Assembly: GCF_005222755.1 (NCBI RefSeq) | Contig: NZ_STGD01000002.1 | Location: 434,001-498,000 of the forward strand | DNA length: 64,000 nt | Direction: 5' to 3' | Source: Roseomonas sp. HF4 | Lineage (GTDB): Bacteria > Pseudomonadota > Alphaproteobacteria > Acetobacterales > Acetobacteraceae | Made by a program: the position numbers and the translations under genes | The notes under the pieces: model-generated | What the model saw: the letters and a program-made list of their open reading frames with translations, nothing else | Databases searched by the model: none | What the model was told of the DNA's origin: nothing | In this document: positions 41,080 through 52,052 of the stretch, in pieces | How positions within the stretch are numbered: position 1 is the stretch's first letter | How the letters are laid out: each line of letters starts with the position of its first letter

Positions 41080-42563
41080 GCTCCGGCCCTCGTGCTGGGA
41101 AGCGCCTTGAAGTCCGCAGCGCGCTCCAGCGCCGCCCCCACCGCGAAGACCGTCTCCTCATCAAACGGCCGCCCGATCACCTGCAGCCCCAGCGGCAGCC
41201 CCTGCGGGTCGAGCCCCGCCGGCACCGCCAGCCCCGGCAGCCCCGCCAGGTTCGCCGTCACGGTGAAGACGTCGTTGAGGTACATCTGGATTGGGTCGTC
41301 GGAATTCTCGCCTTCGGCAAACGCCGCGCTCGGCGTCGCCGGCGTGACGATCGCATCCACCCCCGCGAAGGCCTGCGTGAAGTCCCGCGCGATCAATGCC
41401 CGCACCTTCTGCGCCTTCAGGTAGTAGGCGTCGTAGTAGCCCGCGCTCAGCACATAGGTGCCGATCATGATGCGCCGGCGCACCTCCTGCCCGAAGCCCG
41501 CCGCGCGCGTGCGCTCATAGAGGTCGCGCAGGTCGAAGCCCGCCTCCGCCACCCGCAGCCCGAAGCGCACGCCGTCATACCGCGCGAGGTTCGAGGAAGC
41601 CTCCGCCGGCGCCACGATGTAGTAGGTCGGCAGCGCATACTTCGTGTGCGGCAGGGTGATGTCGACGATCTCCGCGCCTGCATCCCGCAGCCAGTCGAGC
41701 CCCTGGCGCCACAGCCGCTCGATCTCGGGCGGCGTGCCGTCCAGGCGGTATTCCTTCGGCACGCCGATGCGCAGGCCCTTCACCGACCGCGTGCAGGCGG
41801 CGGCGAAATCCGGCACCGGCCGGTCGGCGCTGGTCGAATCCTTCGGATCGAACCCCGCCATGGACCGCAGCAGGATCGCGCAATCCTCGACCGTGCGCCC
41901 GAAGGGGCCCGCCTGGTCGAGCGAGGACGCGAAGGCCACGATGCCGAAGCGCGAGCACCGCCCATAGGTCGGCTTGATCCCCGCGATGCCGCAGAAGGCC
42001 GCCGGCTGGCGGATCGAGCCGCCGGTGTCGGTCCCCGTCGCGCCCAGCGCCATGCGCGCCGCCACCGCCGCCGCCGACCCGCCGGACGACCCGCCCGGCA
42101 CCAGCCGCACCTCCGGGTCGTTGCGCCGCGACCACGGGTTCGCGACGCCGCCATACGCACTCGTCAGGTTCGACGACCCCATGGCGAACTCATCGAGGTT
42201 CGCCTTGCCCAGGAACACCGCCCCGTCGCGCTTCAGGTTCGCGGTCACGGTGCTCTCGTAGGGCGGCACGAAGCCGCCCAGGATCCTGGACCCCGCGGTG
42301 GTCTGCACGCCCGCCGTGCAGAACAGGTCCTTGATGGCGAGCGGGATGCCCTCCAGCGGTCCTGCCTCGCCGCGCGCGCGCTTCGCGTCGGAGGCGCGCG
42401 CCGCCTCCATCGCCTGCTCGGGCGTGGTCGTGATGAAGGCGTTGATCCGCGGGTTCAACGCCTCGACGGCGTCCACATGCGCGCGCGTCAGCTCCTCGGC
42501 CGAGATCGCGCCTTCCGCCAGCGCGGCCACCGCGCCGGCCAGGGTGAAATCCGTGGGGTGCAT
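41076..42563 (-). CDS. gatA: Asp-tRNA(Asn)/Glu-tRNA(Gln) amidotransferase subunit A
   Basis: 495-aa amidase-signature glutaminase of GatCAB. The Ser-cisSer-Lys triad is visible: K78 (LAIKDLF), S159 ([11 protein letters not shown]) and S183 ([11 protein letters not shown]). It frees ammonia from glutamine and channels it to GatB. The ATG at 42561-42563 shares a base with the gatC stop (TGATG); the open frame continues upstream only as a shadow. Confidence 0.97.
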   Translation of the reverse strand: MHPTDFTLAGAVAALAEGAISAEELTRAHVDAVEALNPRINAFITTTPEQAMEAARASDAKRARGEAGPLEGIPLAIKDLFCTAGVQTTAGSRILGGFVPPYESTVTANLKRDGAVFLGKANLDEFAMGSSNLTSAYGGVANPWSRRNDPEVRLVPGGSSGGSAAAVAARMALGATGTDTGGSIRQPAAFCGIAGIKPTYGRCSRFGIVAFASSLDQAGPFGRTVEDCAILLRSMAGFDPKDSTSADRPVPDFAAACTRSVKGLRIGVPKEYRLDGTPPEIERLWRQGLDWLRDAGAEIVDITLPHTKYALPTYYIVAPAEASSNLARYDGVRFGLRVAEAGFDLRDLYERTRAAGFGQEVRRRIMIGTYVLSAGYYDAYYLKAQKVRALIARDFTQAFAGVDAIVTPATPSAAFAEGENSDDPIQMYLNDVFTVTANLAGLPGLAVPAGLDPQGLPLGLQVIGRPFDEETVFAVGAALERAADFKALPSTRAGA

Positions 42564-42859
42564 CACTCGACGACCTTCGGCACGCCGAAATAGGCACCCT
42601 CGCGGTCGGGCGCATTCGCCAGCACGGCCTCGGCCTGGCCGCCATCGGTCACCACGTCGTCGCGTAGCGGCATCGCCGCGATCCCCTCCGGCGTGCCGCC
42701 CGCCATGGGCTCGACGCCCTCGGTGTCGACCGCCTGCAATTGCTCGATCCAGCCTAGGATGCCGTTGAGCTCGCCCTGCACGCGGGCGACCTCCTCCTCC
42801 GGCAGGCGGATGCGGGCAAGGGCGGCGACGCGCCGCACGGTGGCGGTATCGAGGGACAT
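42563..42859 (-). CDS. gatC: Asp-tRNA(Asn)/Glu-tRNA(Gln) amidotransferase subunit C
   Basis: 98-aa GatC, the small subunit that wraps and stabilises GatA-GatB. Typical start [20 protein letters not shown], the [11 protein letters not shown] helix and the C-terminal [17 protein letters not shown] one codon upstream is the alternative start. It begins the gatCAB operon, divergent from ruvX with only 44 bp between start codons, so the two promoters must overlap or be within the coding regions. Confidence 0.96.
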   Translation of the reverse strand: MSLDTATVRRVAALARIRLPEEEVARVQGELNGILGWIEQLQAVDTEGVEPMAGGTPEGIAAMPLRDDVVTDGGQAEAVLANAPDREGAYFGVPKVVE

Positions 42860-42903
42860 CAAGGCTCTTCCAGGGAAACGGGGGCCGGACCATAAGCCCG
42901 GGC

Positions 42904-43392
42904 ATGGCCGTCATCAACCTGAAGGACCTCCGCGCCGGGCTGCCCCGCCACGCCCGCCTGATCGGCCTCGACCCCGGGGCCAAGGTGATCGGCGTCGCGC
43001 TGTCCGATGTCACGCTCATGCTGGCCAGCCCCTATGGCAGCCTCAAGCGGGGGAAACTTGCCGCCAATGCCGCCGAGATCGCCGCCATCGCGCGGAAGGA
43101 AGGCGCGGGCGGGATCGTCGTCGGCCTGCCGCTGTCGATGGACGGGACCATGGGCCCGGCGGCGCAGGCGGCGAAGGACTGGGCGCGGTCGCTGTCGGAC
43201 GCCACCGGGCTTCCGATCGCCCTGTTCGACGAACGCCTCTCCTCGGCCGCGGTCAACCGGATGCTGGTGGCCGAAGCGGACCTCACGCGTGCCAAGCGGG
43301 CGCAGGCGGTGGACCGGGCGGCGGCGGCCTACATGCTGCAGGCGGCGCTGGATGCCTCGCGCCCCTGGCCGAATCCCTCCCCGCCGCCCTAA
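42904..43392 (+). CDS. ruvX: RuvX/YqgF, Holliday junction resolvase-like/16S rRNA maturation nuclease
   Basis: 162-aa RNase H-fold protein. [17 protein letters not shown] carries the first catalytic Asp, [15 protein letters not shown] the middle motif, and [14 protein letters not shown] the conserved DER. YqgF proteins process the 5' end of 16S rRNA, and a role at Holliday junctions was also proposed. It opens the plus-strand ruvX-pyrB-...-plsY operon. Confidence 0.93.
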   Translation: MAVINLKDLRAGLPRHARLIGLDPGAKVIGVALSDVTLMLASPYGSLKRGKLAANAAEIAAIARKEGAGGIVVGLPLSMDGTMGPAAQAAKDWARSLSDATGLPIALFDERLSSAAVNRMLVAEADLTRAKRAQAVDRAAAAYMLQAALDASRPWPNPSPPP

Positions 43393-43402
43393 GGTCCGCC
43401 CC

Positions 43403-44338
43403 GTGTCCCACCCGTCGAAACACCTCCTCGCCATCGAGGGCCTCGAGCCGCCGCACATCGCGGACCTGCTCGACCTGGCCGAGTCCTACGCGCTGCTCAA
43501 CCGCAGCGGAAAGACGCAGCGCGACCTGCTCAAGGGCCGCACGCTGATCAACCTGTTCTTCGAGGACAGCACCCGCACCCGCACCAGCTTCGAACTGGCA
43601 GGCAAGCGGCTCGGCGCCGACGTGATCAACATGTCGGTCAGCCAGTCCTCGGTGAACAAGGGCGAGACGCTGCTCGACACCGCGTCCACGCTGAACGCCA
43701 TGCAATGCGACCTGCTGGTGATCCGCCACGCGCAGTCGGGCGCCCCGGCGCTGCTGTCGCAGAAGGTGGACGCGGCGGTCATCAACGCCGGCGACGGCAC
43801 CCACGAGCATCCGACCCAGGCGCTGCTGGATGCGCTCACCATCCGTCGCCACAAGGGCCGACTGGAGGGGCTCGTCGTCGCGATCTGCGGCGACATCGCC
43901 CATTCGCGCGTCGCGCGGTCGAACATCCACCTGCTGACCACCATGGGCAGCCGCGTCCGCGTGGTCGGCCCGCCGACGCTCATTCCGGCCGATGCCGCGC
44001 GCCTCGGCGTCGAGGTCTTCCACGACATGAAGGCGGGCCTGGCCGGGGCCGACGTCGTGATGATGCTCCGCCTGCAGCGCGAACGCATGTCGGGGGGGCT
44101 CGTGCCCTCGGCGCGGGAATTCTTCCGCTTCTACGGGCTGGACGCCGAGAAGCTCGCGCATGCGAAGGATGACAGCATCGTCATGCATCCGGGGCCGATG
44201 AACCGCGGCGTCGAGATCGACAGCGCCATCGCCGACCACCCGACCCGCTCCGTGATCGGGGAGCAGGTGGAGATGGGGGTCGCCTGCCGCATGGCGGTGC
44301 TCGACATCCTGGCGCGGCGGCTGCCGCGCAACCGGTAG
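43403..44338 (+). CDS. pyrB: Aspartate carbamoyltransferase catalytic subunit
   Basis: 311-aa PyrB, second step of pyrimidine synthesis. Carbamoyl-phosphate motif [12 protein letters not shown] at about residues 53-64, HPTQALLDA at about 133-141, and the aspartate-loop MLRLQRERM. The start is a GTG at 43403-43405, 10 bp after ruvX; the frame is open upstream over ruvX as a shadow. No regulatory subunit pyrI is present, as expected in this lineage, where PyrB assembles with a DHOase-like partner (encoded two genes on). Confidence 0.96.
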   Translation: MSHPSKHLLAIEGLEPPHIADLLDLAESYALLNRSGKTQRDLLKGRTLINLFFEDSTRTRTSFELAGKRLGADVINMSVSQSSVNKGETLLDTASTLNAMQCDLLVIRHAQSGAPALLSQKVDAAVINAGDGTHEHPTQALLDALTIRRHKGRLEGLVVAICGDIAHSRVARSNIHLLTTMGSRVRVVGPPTLIPADAARLGVEVFHDMKAGLAGADVVMMLRLQRERMSGGLVPSAREFFRFYGLDAEKLAHAKDDSIVMHPGPMNRGVEIDSAIADHPTRSVIGEQVEMGVACRMAVLDILARRLPRNR

Positions 44339-44346
44339 CGGCACCG

Positions 44347-44793
44347 GTGGCCGAGCCGCGCCCCGCCCGGCCGGACGAAGCGGCGACGCTCCGCGCCCTG
44401 GTCCGCGCGGCCTATGCCGTCTACGTGCCGCGCCTGGGGCGCGAGCCCGCGCCGATGACCGACGACTACGCCGTCCGCATCGCCGCCGGCCAGGCCTGGA
44501 TCCTGGAGGAGGACGGCACGCCGGTCGGCGCGCTGATACTCGAGGACCAGCCCGACGGCCTCTTGCTCTACAACATCGCGGTGGCGCCGGCCGCGCAGGG
44601 CCAGGGCGTCGGCCGGCGGCTGCTCGCCTTCACGGAGGCCGAGGCGCGGCGCCGCGGCTACGGCCTTCTGCGCCTCTACACGAACGAGAAGATGGTCGAG
44701 AACGTCGCGATGTACCCACGCCGCGGCTTCACCGAGACCCACCGCGGCGCGGAGGCGGGGCACCGCCGGGTCCATTTCGAGAAGCGCCTCTGA
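44347..44793 (+). CDS. GNAT-family N-acetyltransferase
   Basis: 148 aa, GNAT fold: acetyl-CoA pyrophosphate-binding signature VAPAAQGQGVGRRLLAF at about residues 79-95 and the C-terminal segment NVAMYPRRGFTETHR. Starts at GTG 44347-44349, 8 bp after pyrB. The acceptor substrate is unknown. It lies between the pyrimidine genes, where the product may be unrelated to pyrimidine synthesis. Confidence 0.9.
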   Translation: MAEPRPARPDEAATLRALVRAAYAVYVPRLGREPAPMTDDYAVRIAAGQAWILEEDGTPVGALILEDQPDGLLLYNIAVAPAAQGQGVGRRLLAFTEAEARRRGYGLLRLYTNEKMVENVAMYPRRGFTETHRGAEAGHRRVHFEKRL

Positions 44794-46160
44794 GCGCGCC
44801 GGCGACCGCGCCGCAGGACGGGCCGGCGCCCGACCCCGACCTGGCGCGGGAACGGGCGCAGGATGCCCGGCGGCGCGGCGACCTCGAGCAGGCCGTCGCG
44901 CTCCATCGTGCCGCCTTCGCGCTGGCCCCGCGGCGCGCCTGGCTGCTGGCGGAAATCGCCGCCGACCTGCGCGCGCTCGGCCGCTTCGACGAGGCGGTGC
45001 GCAACCTCGAGGAGCTGCGCCGGCGCGTGCCCGGCGCGGTCATCGCGGAGACGGGGCTCGCCGCCGTGGCGCGCGCGCGAGGCGACCTCCGGGCGGCGCT
45101 CGGCCATCGCCGGGCCGCGCTGGCGCTTCGGCCGGGAGATGCGCGGCTGGCCGCGGCGGTCGAGGCCGCCGCGGCGGCGCTCCGGCGGGCGGACTCGGCC
45201 GGGAGCCAGGCGGCGGCGGCGGCCGCGCCGGCCGACCAGGCCGAGCGTGCCGGCATCGAGACGCTCGACCGGGGCGAGCCCGCCGCGGCGCTCGGCCACT
45301 TCCTCGAGGTGCTGCGCCTGGCGCCGGGCCGCCGGCGCGTGCTCCAACCAGTGGCTGAGGCGCTGCGCCGGCTCGAGCGGCGGCGCGAGGAGACCTTCGT
45401 GCGCCTGCACGCCGCCGGCTTCGCCGAGCAAGCGGCGGCGGTGCTGGCCAGGGTGCCCGAGGCCGACGCCACGCTCGCGGCGCTGGTCCGGCGGGTCGCG
45501 GTCACGCCGGCGCAGCCCTTCCTGGTCGGACTCGGCCATCCGCGCTGCGGCACGAGCTTCACGGCGCACCTGCTGTCGCGCAACGGCCTCGCGGTCGGCC
45601 ACGAGAGGGTGCGGGCGAACGGCATCGTCTCCTGGATGCTGGTCGTGGAGCGGCTGGCGAACCCGTGGGGCCACGCGATCGGGCCGCTCGCGCCGCATCG
45701 CTGCTTCGTGGTGGCGCGGTCTCCTCTCGCGGCCATTCCGTCGATCATGGGGGAGGACCTCGAGCCGCTGTCGCAGGGCTGGCGCGCGGAGGCTATCCGG
45801 CAGCGCACCGGGGTCGACATCCGCGATCCCGCGCAGGTGCCCCAGACGCCGGCCGGGCGTGCCGTCGCGTCCTACGCCCATTGGTACGCGATGGTGCTGG
45901 CGCGGCCGGCGGCGGCGATCTTCCGGGTCGACCGCCCCGGGGACGATGTCGCGCTCGGCGCCTTTGCCGGCCGCCCCGTGCGGCGCACGGCCGATATCCC
46001 GACGAATGCGCGGCCCACGCGCTACGAGCGGGTGAGTTGGGCGCCGGAGATGCTGGCGACCCTGCCCGCGCCGCTCGCCGCGACGCTGCTCGATGTGACG
46101 CGGCGCCTCGGCTACCCGGAGGATGCCGAGCGGATCGCGGCGCTGACGGGCGGCAGGTAG
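44790..46160 (+). CDS. TPR-containing sulfotransferase-like protein (start uncertain)
   Basis: Two parts: an Ala/Arg-rich TPR-like N-terminus (for example AVALHRAAFALAP and GEPAAALGHFLEVLRLAP), then a C-terminal domain with a P-loop-like LVGLGHPRCGTSFTAHLLSR and RCFVVARSPLAAIPSI. These resemble the 5'- and 3'-PAPS sites of sulfotransferases. The first ATG/GTG in frame is the GTG at 44997, yet the TPR pattern continues back to the GNAT stop with no stop codon. The only start-like codon there is CTG at 44790-44792, which overlaps that stop as CTGA. If GTG 44997 is used the protein is 387 aa. Real enzymatic activity is uncertain, since the family includes many divergent members. Confidence 0.7.
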   Translation: MSAPATAPQDGPAPDPDLARERAQDARRRGDLEQAVALHRAAFALAPRRAWLLAEIAADLRALGRFDEAVRNLEELRRRVPGAVIAETGLAAVARARGDLRAALGHRRAALALRPGDARLAAAVEAAAAALRRADSAGSQAAAAAAPADQAERAGIETLDRGEPAAALGHFLEVLRLAPGRRRVLQPVAEALRRLERRREETFVRLHAAGFAEQAAAVLARVPEADATLAALVRRVAVTPAQPFLVGLGHPRCGTSFTAHLLSRNGLAVGHERVRANGIVSWMLVVERLANPWGHAIGPLAPHRCFVVARSPLAAIPSIMGEDLEPLSQGWRAEAIRQRTGVDIRDPAQVPQTPAGRAVASYAHWYAMVLARPAAAIFRVDRPGDDVALGAFAGRPVRRTADIPTNARPTRYERVSWAPEMLATLPAPLAATLLDVTRRLGYPEDAERIAALTGGR

Positions 46161-46229
46161 CGGCGCGCCGGAATGCAGACGCGCGCACCCCCATGGCGGG
46201 ATTCGCGGGCCGGTCTATAACCGGCGCCG

Positions 46230-47509
<1,280 letters not shown>

Positions 47510-47513
<4 letters not shown>

Positions 47514-48109
47514 TCGCGGATCCCTCCGTCGCCTTCGTCGTCGCGCTGGCCGGCGGCTACCTCATCGGCTCCATCCCGTTCGGCCTGCTGCTGACGCGCT
47601 GGGCGGGGCTCGGCGACATCCGGGCGATCGGGTCGGGCAACATCGGCGCGACCAACGTGCTGCGCACGGGGCGCAAGGGCCTCGCCGTCGCGACCCTGCT
47701 GCTGGACGCGCTGAAGGGCGTCGCCGCGATCCTGCTGGTGCGCTGGACCATCGGAGAACAGGACCTCGTCGCCGGCACCGCCGCCGTTCTCGGGCACACC
47801 CTGCCTGTCTGGCTCGGCTTCAAGGGCGGCAAGGGGGGGGCCACGGCGCTCGGGGTGTGCCTCGCGGCGATGTGGCAGGTCGGGCTTGCCGTCATGGTGG
47901 TCTGGCTGGTGGCGGCGAGGCTCACGCGGATCTCCTCGGCCGCGACGCTGATCGGGGTCGCGGCCACGGCGCCGCTGGCGCTGATACTGGCCGACGCGGA
48001 GCACGCGCTGCTCGCGCTGCTCGTCGGCGTGCTGGTCTTCTGGCGGCATGAGGCGAACATCCGCCGGCTGATCGCGGGGACGGAACCGCGGATCGGGCGC
48101 AAGGGCTGA
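47510..48109 (+). CDS. plsY: Glycerol-3-phosphate acyltransferase PlsY
   Basis: 199-aa integral membrane enzyme that acylates glycerol-3-phosphate from acyl-phosphate. Motifs: GGYLIGSIPFGLLL (helix 1), RAIGSGNIGATNVLRTGRKG (motif 1), LGFKGGKGGATALGV (motif 2), and the C-terminal FWRHEANIRRLIAGTEPR. The GTG start at 47510-47512 overlaps the pyrC stop (GTGA). Confidence 0.95.
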
Positions 48110-48225
48110 GGGGCGCGCTCGGCGGCGGCGAGCCTGGACGAATGACGTCCGGGTAGAATTGCTATACACATTGCTCCCGTGATCGTTGCATTCATCCGAC
48201 GCACCCCGGCGCGCCACGCCCCGCG

Positions 48226-49329
48226 ATGACGGGCGCCTCCCTCGCCCGGCTCCGGCTCGCCCGAACGGATGGCGTCGGGCCCCTCACCTTCCGCCGCCTG
48301 CTGGTCCGGCACGGCAGCGCCGAGGCTGCGCTCGCTGCCCTGCCCGCGCTCTCGGCCGGCCGAGCCGCGCCTTACGCCCCGCCGCCCGAAGCCGAGGCGC
48401 GGCGGGAAGCCGCCGCGCTGGCGAAGCTCGGCGGCCGCTTTGTCTTCCTGGACGACCCGCTCTACCCGCCCCTGCTCGCCCGCCTGCCCGACGCCCCGCC
48501 GGTGCTGGCCGTGCTGGGCGATGCCCCCCTGCTCGCCGCCCCCGCCGTCGCCATCGTCGGCGCGCGCAACGCCTCGGCCGCCGGGCGGCGCATCGCGGAA
48601 GACCTGGCCGAGGCCCTGGCCGCCAAGGGCCTGACCGTCGTCTCGGGCCTCGCACGCGGGATCGACACCGCGGCGCATGACGGCGCGCTCCGCACCGGCC
48701 CGACCATCGCCGTGCTGCCGGGGGGGCTCGACCGCCCCTACCCGCCCGAGAACGCGGCGCTCGCCGCGCGCATTGCCGCCGGCGGCGCCGTGGTGGCAGA
48801 GGCGCCACTCGGCACCGCGCCGCTCAACCGACATTTTCCGCGCCGCAACCGGATCGTGGCGGGCCTGTCGCTGGGTGTCGTGGTGGTGGAGGCGGCGCAT
48901 CGCTCGGGCACGCTCATCACCGCGCGGCTTGCCCTGGAACAGGGGCGCGAGGTCTTCGCCGTGCCGGGCAGCCCGCTCGATCCGCGCTGTCGGGGCTCGA
49001 ACGACCTGATCCGCCAGGGCGCCCACCTGGTCGAGACCGCCGCGGACGTGCTCGACCATCTGCCCGAGGCGCCGCGCGACGCGCCGCTGTTTGCCCTGCC
49101 CGCGCTGGCCGCCGCGGAGGCGGAGGCGGCCGAACTACTTGGCCCGCCCCCGGAAGGACAGGCCGAAGTCCTTGAACTGATTGGCTTGTCGCCGGTATCG
49201 GTTGACGAGGTGCTCCGGCGCTGCCACCTGTCCCCCCCTGATCTGCAGGCCGTGCTGACGGATCTGGAGTTGGAGGGCCGGGTCGAACTGCTCCCCGGCC
49301 ATCGCGTCATGCGCAGTTCGAACGGGTGA
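48226..49329 (+). CDS. dprA: DprA/Smf DNA-processing protein
   Basis: 367-aa DNA-binding protein that loads RecA on incoming single strands during transformation. Rossmann-like domain with VAIVGARNASAAGRRIAEDL, VVSGLARGIDTAAHDGAL and PRRNRIVAGLSLGVVVVEAA, plus a C-terminal winged helix (about 310-365) as in alphaproteobacterial DprA. A 116-bp gap to plsY contains AT-richer DNA (around 48155-48185, with TATACA at about 48164) that may hold its promoter. Confidence 0.95.
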   Translation: MTGASLARLRLARTDGVGPLTFRRLLVRHGSAEAALAALPALSAGRAAPYAPPPEAEARREAAALAKLGGRFVFLDDPLYPPLLARLPDAPPVLAVLGDAPLLAAPAVAIVGARNASAAGRRIAEDLAEALAAKGLTVVSGLARGIDTAAHDGALRTGPTIAVLPGGLDRPYPPENAALAARIAAGGAVVAEAPLGTAPLNRHFPRRNRIVAGLSLGVVVVEAAHRSGTLITARLALEQGREVFAVPGSPLDPRCRGSNDLIRQGAHLVETAADVLDHLPEAPRDAPLFALPALAAAEAEAAELLGPPPEGQAEVLELIGLSPVSVDEVLRRCHLSPPDLQAVLTDLELEGRVELLPGHRVMRSSNG

Positions 49330-49340
49330 TCCTGGAAGAC

Positions 49341-52052
49341 ATGTCCGACGTCGTCGTCGTTGAATCGCCGGCCAAGGCCAAGACGATCGAGAAGTATCTC
49401 GGCCGTGACTTCACGGTCCTGGCCTCCTTCGGGCATGTCCGCGACCTGGAGGAGAAGGACGGCGCCGTCCTGCCCGATCAGGACTTCGCCATGGTGTGGG
49501 GCAAGGACGGACGCGGGGAAGCGCAGGTCGCCAAGATCGCCACCGCGCTGAAGGGGGCCAAGCGCCTCTTCCTCGCCACCGACCCCGACCGGGAAGGTGA
49601 GGCGATCTCCTGGCATGTGAAGGACATGCTGGGCAGCCGCGGCGCGCTGAAGGGCAAGGACGTCCGGCGCATCACCTTCAACGAGATCACAAAGCGCGCG
49701 GTGCAGTACGCCGTCGCCCATCCGCGCGACCTCGACGTGCCGCTGATCGACGCCTACCTGGCGCGCCGCGCGCTCGACTACCTGGTGGGCTACACCCTTT
49801 CGCCACTGCTGTGGCGGAAGCTGCCGGGCAGCCGGTCCGCCGGGCGGGTGCAATCCGTCGCGCTCCGCCTCGTCTGCGAACGCGAGGCCGAGATCGAGGC
49901 CTTCAAGGCGCGCGAGTACTGGACGCTGGAGGCGAAGTTCCAGACGCCGGCCGGGGCCCCTTTCACCGCGCGCCTGACGCATCTCGACGGCCGCAAGCTC
50001 GAGCAGTTCGACCTGCCGGACGCCGCCAGCGCCAACCGCGCCAAGGCCCTCGCCGAAGCCGGCACCTACGCGGTCGCCTCGGTCGAGAAGAAGCGCACCC
50101 GGCGCAACCCTCCGCCGCCCTTCATGACCTCGACCCTCCAGATGGAGGCGTCGCGCAAGCTCGGCATGGGCGCGCAGCAGGCGATGCGCACGGCGCAGGC
50201 TTTGTACGAGGCCGGCCACATCACCTACATGCGGACCGACGGCGTCCAGATGGCGCGTGAGGCGATGATCGCCATCCGCGACCACGTGAAGGACGCCTTC
50301 GGCGCCGACTACCTGCCCCCCGCCCCGCGCGAGTACCAGTCCAAGGCCAAGAACGCCCAGGAAGCGCACGAGGCGATCCGCCCAACCGACGTGACCCGCA
50401 CGCCCGACGCCATGGGCCGGGAGCTGGATGGCGCCCAGGCGCGGCTCTACGACCTGATCTGGAAGCGCGCGGTCGCGTCGCAGATGTCGTCGGCGGAACT
50501 CGACCAGACGGCCATCGACATCACCAACGGCGATGGAAAAATCCGTTTCCGGGCAACAGGTTCCGTGGTGGCTTTCGACGGCTTCCTGAAGCTGTACCGT
50601 GAAGATGAGGACGACCGCGCCGCCGATGCCCGCGCCGGCCTCAAGCCCGCCGAGCCGTCGGAGGACGAGGACAGCCGCATCCTGCCGCCGATGGCCGAGC
50701 GCGACCCGCTGAAGCGCGGCGACATCGCGGCCAGCCAGCACTTCACGCAGCCGCCGCCCCGCTATTCCGAGGCAAGCCTGGTCAAGCGGCTGGAGGAACT
50801 CGGCATCGGCCGGCCGTCGACCTACGCCTCGATCCTGCAGCGCCTGCAGGACCTGAAGTACGTGACGCTCGAGAAGCGACGCTTCATCGCCCAGGACCTC
50901 GGGCGGATGGTGACCACCTTCCTCGTCCGCTACTTCGAGAAATACGTCGACACGGGCTTCACCTCCCAGATGGAGGAAAAGCTCGACGAAATTTCGGAGG
51001 GCCAGGCCGACTGGCGCGCCGTGATGCGCGCCTTCTGGACCGAGTTCTCCGCCGCGGTGGAAGCGACGCGCGATCTCAAGATCCGCGATGTGATCGACTC
51101 GCTGGACGAGGACCTCGGCCCGCACATCTTCCCCGCCCGGGGCGATGGCTCGGACCCGCGCGCCTGCCCCTCCTGCGCCGATGGGCGGCTCGGGCTGCGG
51201 CTCGGCCGGACCGGCGCCTTCATCGGCTGCTCGAACTATCCTGAATGCCGCTTCACCCGCCCCTTCGGCGTCGATTCAGGGGAGGGCGAGGGCCAGGCGC
51301 CGAGCGAGCAGGCGCTCGGCACCCATCCCGAGACCGGCGAGGCCGTGACGCTCAAGCGTGGCCCCTATGGCTTCTACATCCAGCTCGGGGAGCCCGGAAC
51401 GGACGCCAAGGGCAAGCCGACCAAGCCGAAAAGAACAAGCCTTCCCAACGGCGTGGCGCCGGACACTGTCGCGCTGGAGCAGGCGCTCGGTCTGCTCTCC
51501 CTGCCGCGGATCATCGGCCGCGACCCCGAGACGGGGGAGGAGATCACCGCCGGCCTCGGCCGCTTCGGCCCCTACGTGCGCTGCGGATCGGTCTTCAAGT
51601 CGCTCGACAAGGATGACGACGTGCTGACCGTCGGCATGAACCGGGCGCTGGCGCTGCTGGCCGATGCACGGGCGCGGGTGCGCGAACTCGGCCCCCATCC
51701 GAAGGACAAGGAGCCCGTGGTGGTCCGCAAGGGGCGTTTCGGCCCCTATGCGCAGCACGGCAAGACGGTCGCCAACCTGCCGCGAGACGTGGCGATGGAG
51801 GAGGTCGACCTCGACGCGGCGGTCGCGCTGCTCGCGGAAAAGGGCAAGGCGCTGAAGCCGCGCGGCCCCGCCGGGCGCAAGGCGCCGGCCGCCAAGGCCG
51901 CCCCGCGCAAGGCCGCGGCCAAGTCGGCCGAGCCAGCCGCACGCAAGGCACCCGTCCGCAAGCCCGCCGCGAAGCCTGCGGCAAAGACGGCCGCGGCGAA
52001 GCCCGCCGCGCGGTCGAAACCCGCGCCGCGCGCCGGCAAGACCGCGCGCTGA
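49341..52052 (+). CDS. topA: DNA topoisomerase I
   Basis: 903-aa type IA topoisomerase, relaxes negative supercoils. Toprim motif VVVESPAKAKTIEKYLG at the N-terminus, catalytic Tyr296 in GHITYMRTDGV, and a four-Cys zinc finger starting at C609 (CPSCADG ... CSNYPEC). The last 60 or so residues are Lys/Ala/Pro-rich (repeats such as KPAAKTAAAKPAARSKP), a DNA-binding tail common in high-GC bacteria. The start is the ATG with GGAAG upstream; a GTG at 49326 overlapping the dprA stop is the alternative. Confidence 0.96.
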   Translation: MSDVVVVESPAKAKTIEKYLGRDFTVLASFGHVRDLEEKDGAVLPDQDFAMVWGKDGRGEAQVAKIATALKGAKRLFLATDPDREGEAISWHVKDMLGSRGALKGKDVRRITFNEITKRAVQYAVAHPRDLDVPLIDAYLARRALDYLVGYTLSPLLWRKLPGSRSAGRVQSVALRLVCEREAEIEAFKAREYWTLEAKFQTPAGAPFTARLTHLDGRKLEQFDLPDAASANRAKALAEAGTYAVASVEKKRTRRNPPPPFMTSTLQMEASRKLGMGAQQAMRTAQALYEAGHITYMRTDGVQMAREAMIAIRDHVKDAFGADYLPPAPREYQSKAKNAQEAHEAIRPTDVTRTPDAMGRELDGAQARLYDLIWKRAVASQMSSAELDQTAIDITNGDGKIRFRATGSVVAFDGFLKLYREDEDDRAADARAGLKPAEPSEDEDSRILPPMAERDPLKRGDIAASQHFTQPPPRYSEASLVKRLEELGIGRPSTYASILQRLQDLKYVTLEKRRFIAQDLGRMVTTFLVRYFEKYVDTGFTSQMEEKLDEISEGQADWRAVMRAFWTEFSAAVEATRDLKIRDVIDSLDEDLGPHIFPARGDGSDPRACPSCADGRLGLRLGRTGAFIGCSNYPECRFTRPFGVDSGEGEGQAPSEQALGTHPETGEAVTLKRGPYGFYIQLGEPGTDAKGKPTKPKRTSLPNGVAPDTVALEQALGLLSLPRIIGRDPETGEEITAGLGRFGPYVRCGSVFKSLDKDDDVLTVGMNRALALLADARARVRELGPHPKDKEPVVVRKGRFGPYAQHGKTVANLPRDVAMEEVDLDAAVALLAEKGKALKPRGPAGRKAPAAKAAPRKAAAKSAEPAARKAPVRKPAAKPAAKTAAAKPAARSKPAPRAGKTAR

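Noticed and set aside
48110-48225. plsY-dprA gap promoter
   Set aside because: TATACA near 48164 lacks a good -35 at 16-18 bp, so I mention it under dprA but do not list it as a feature.
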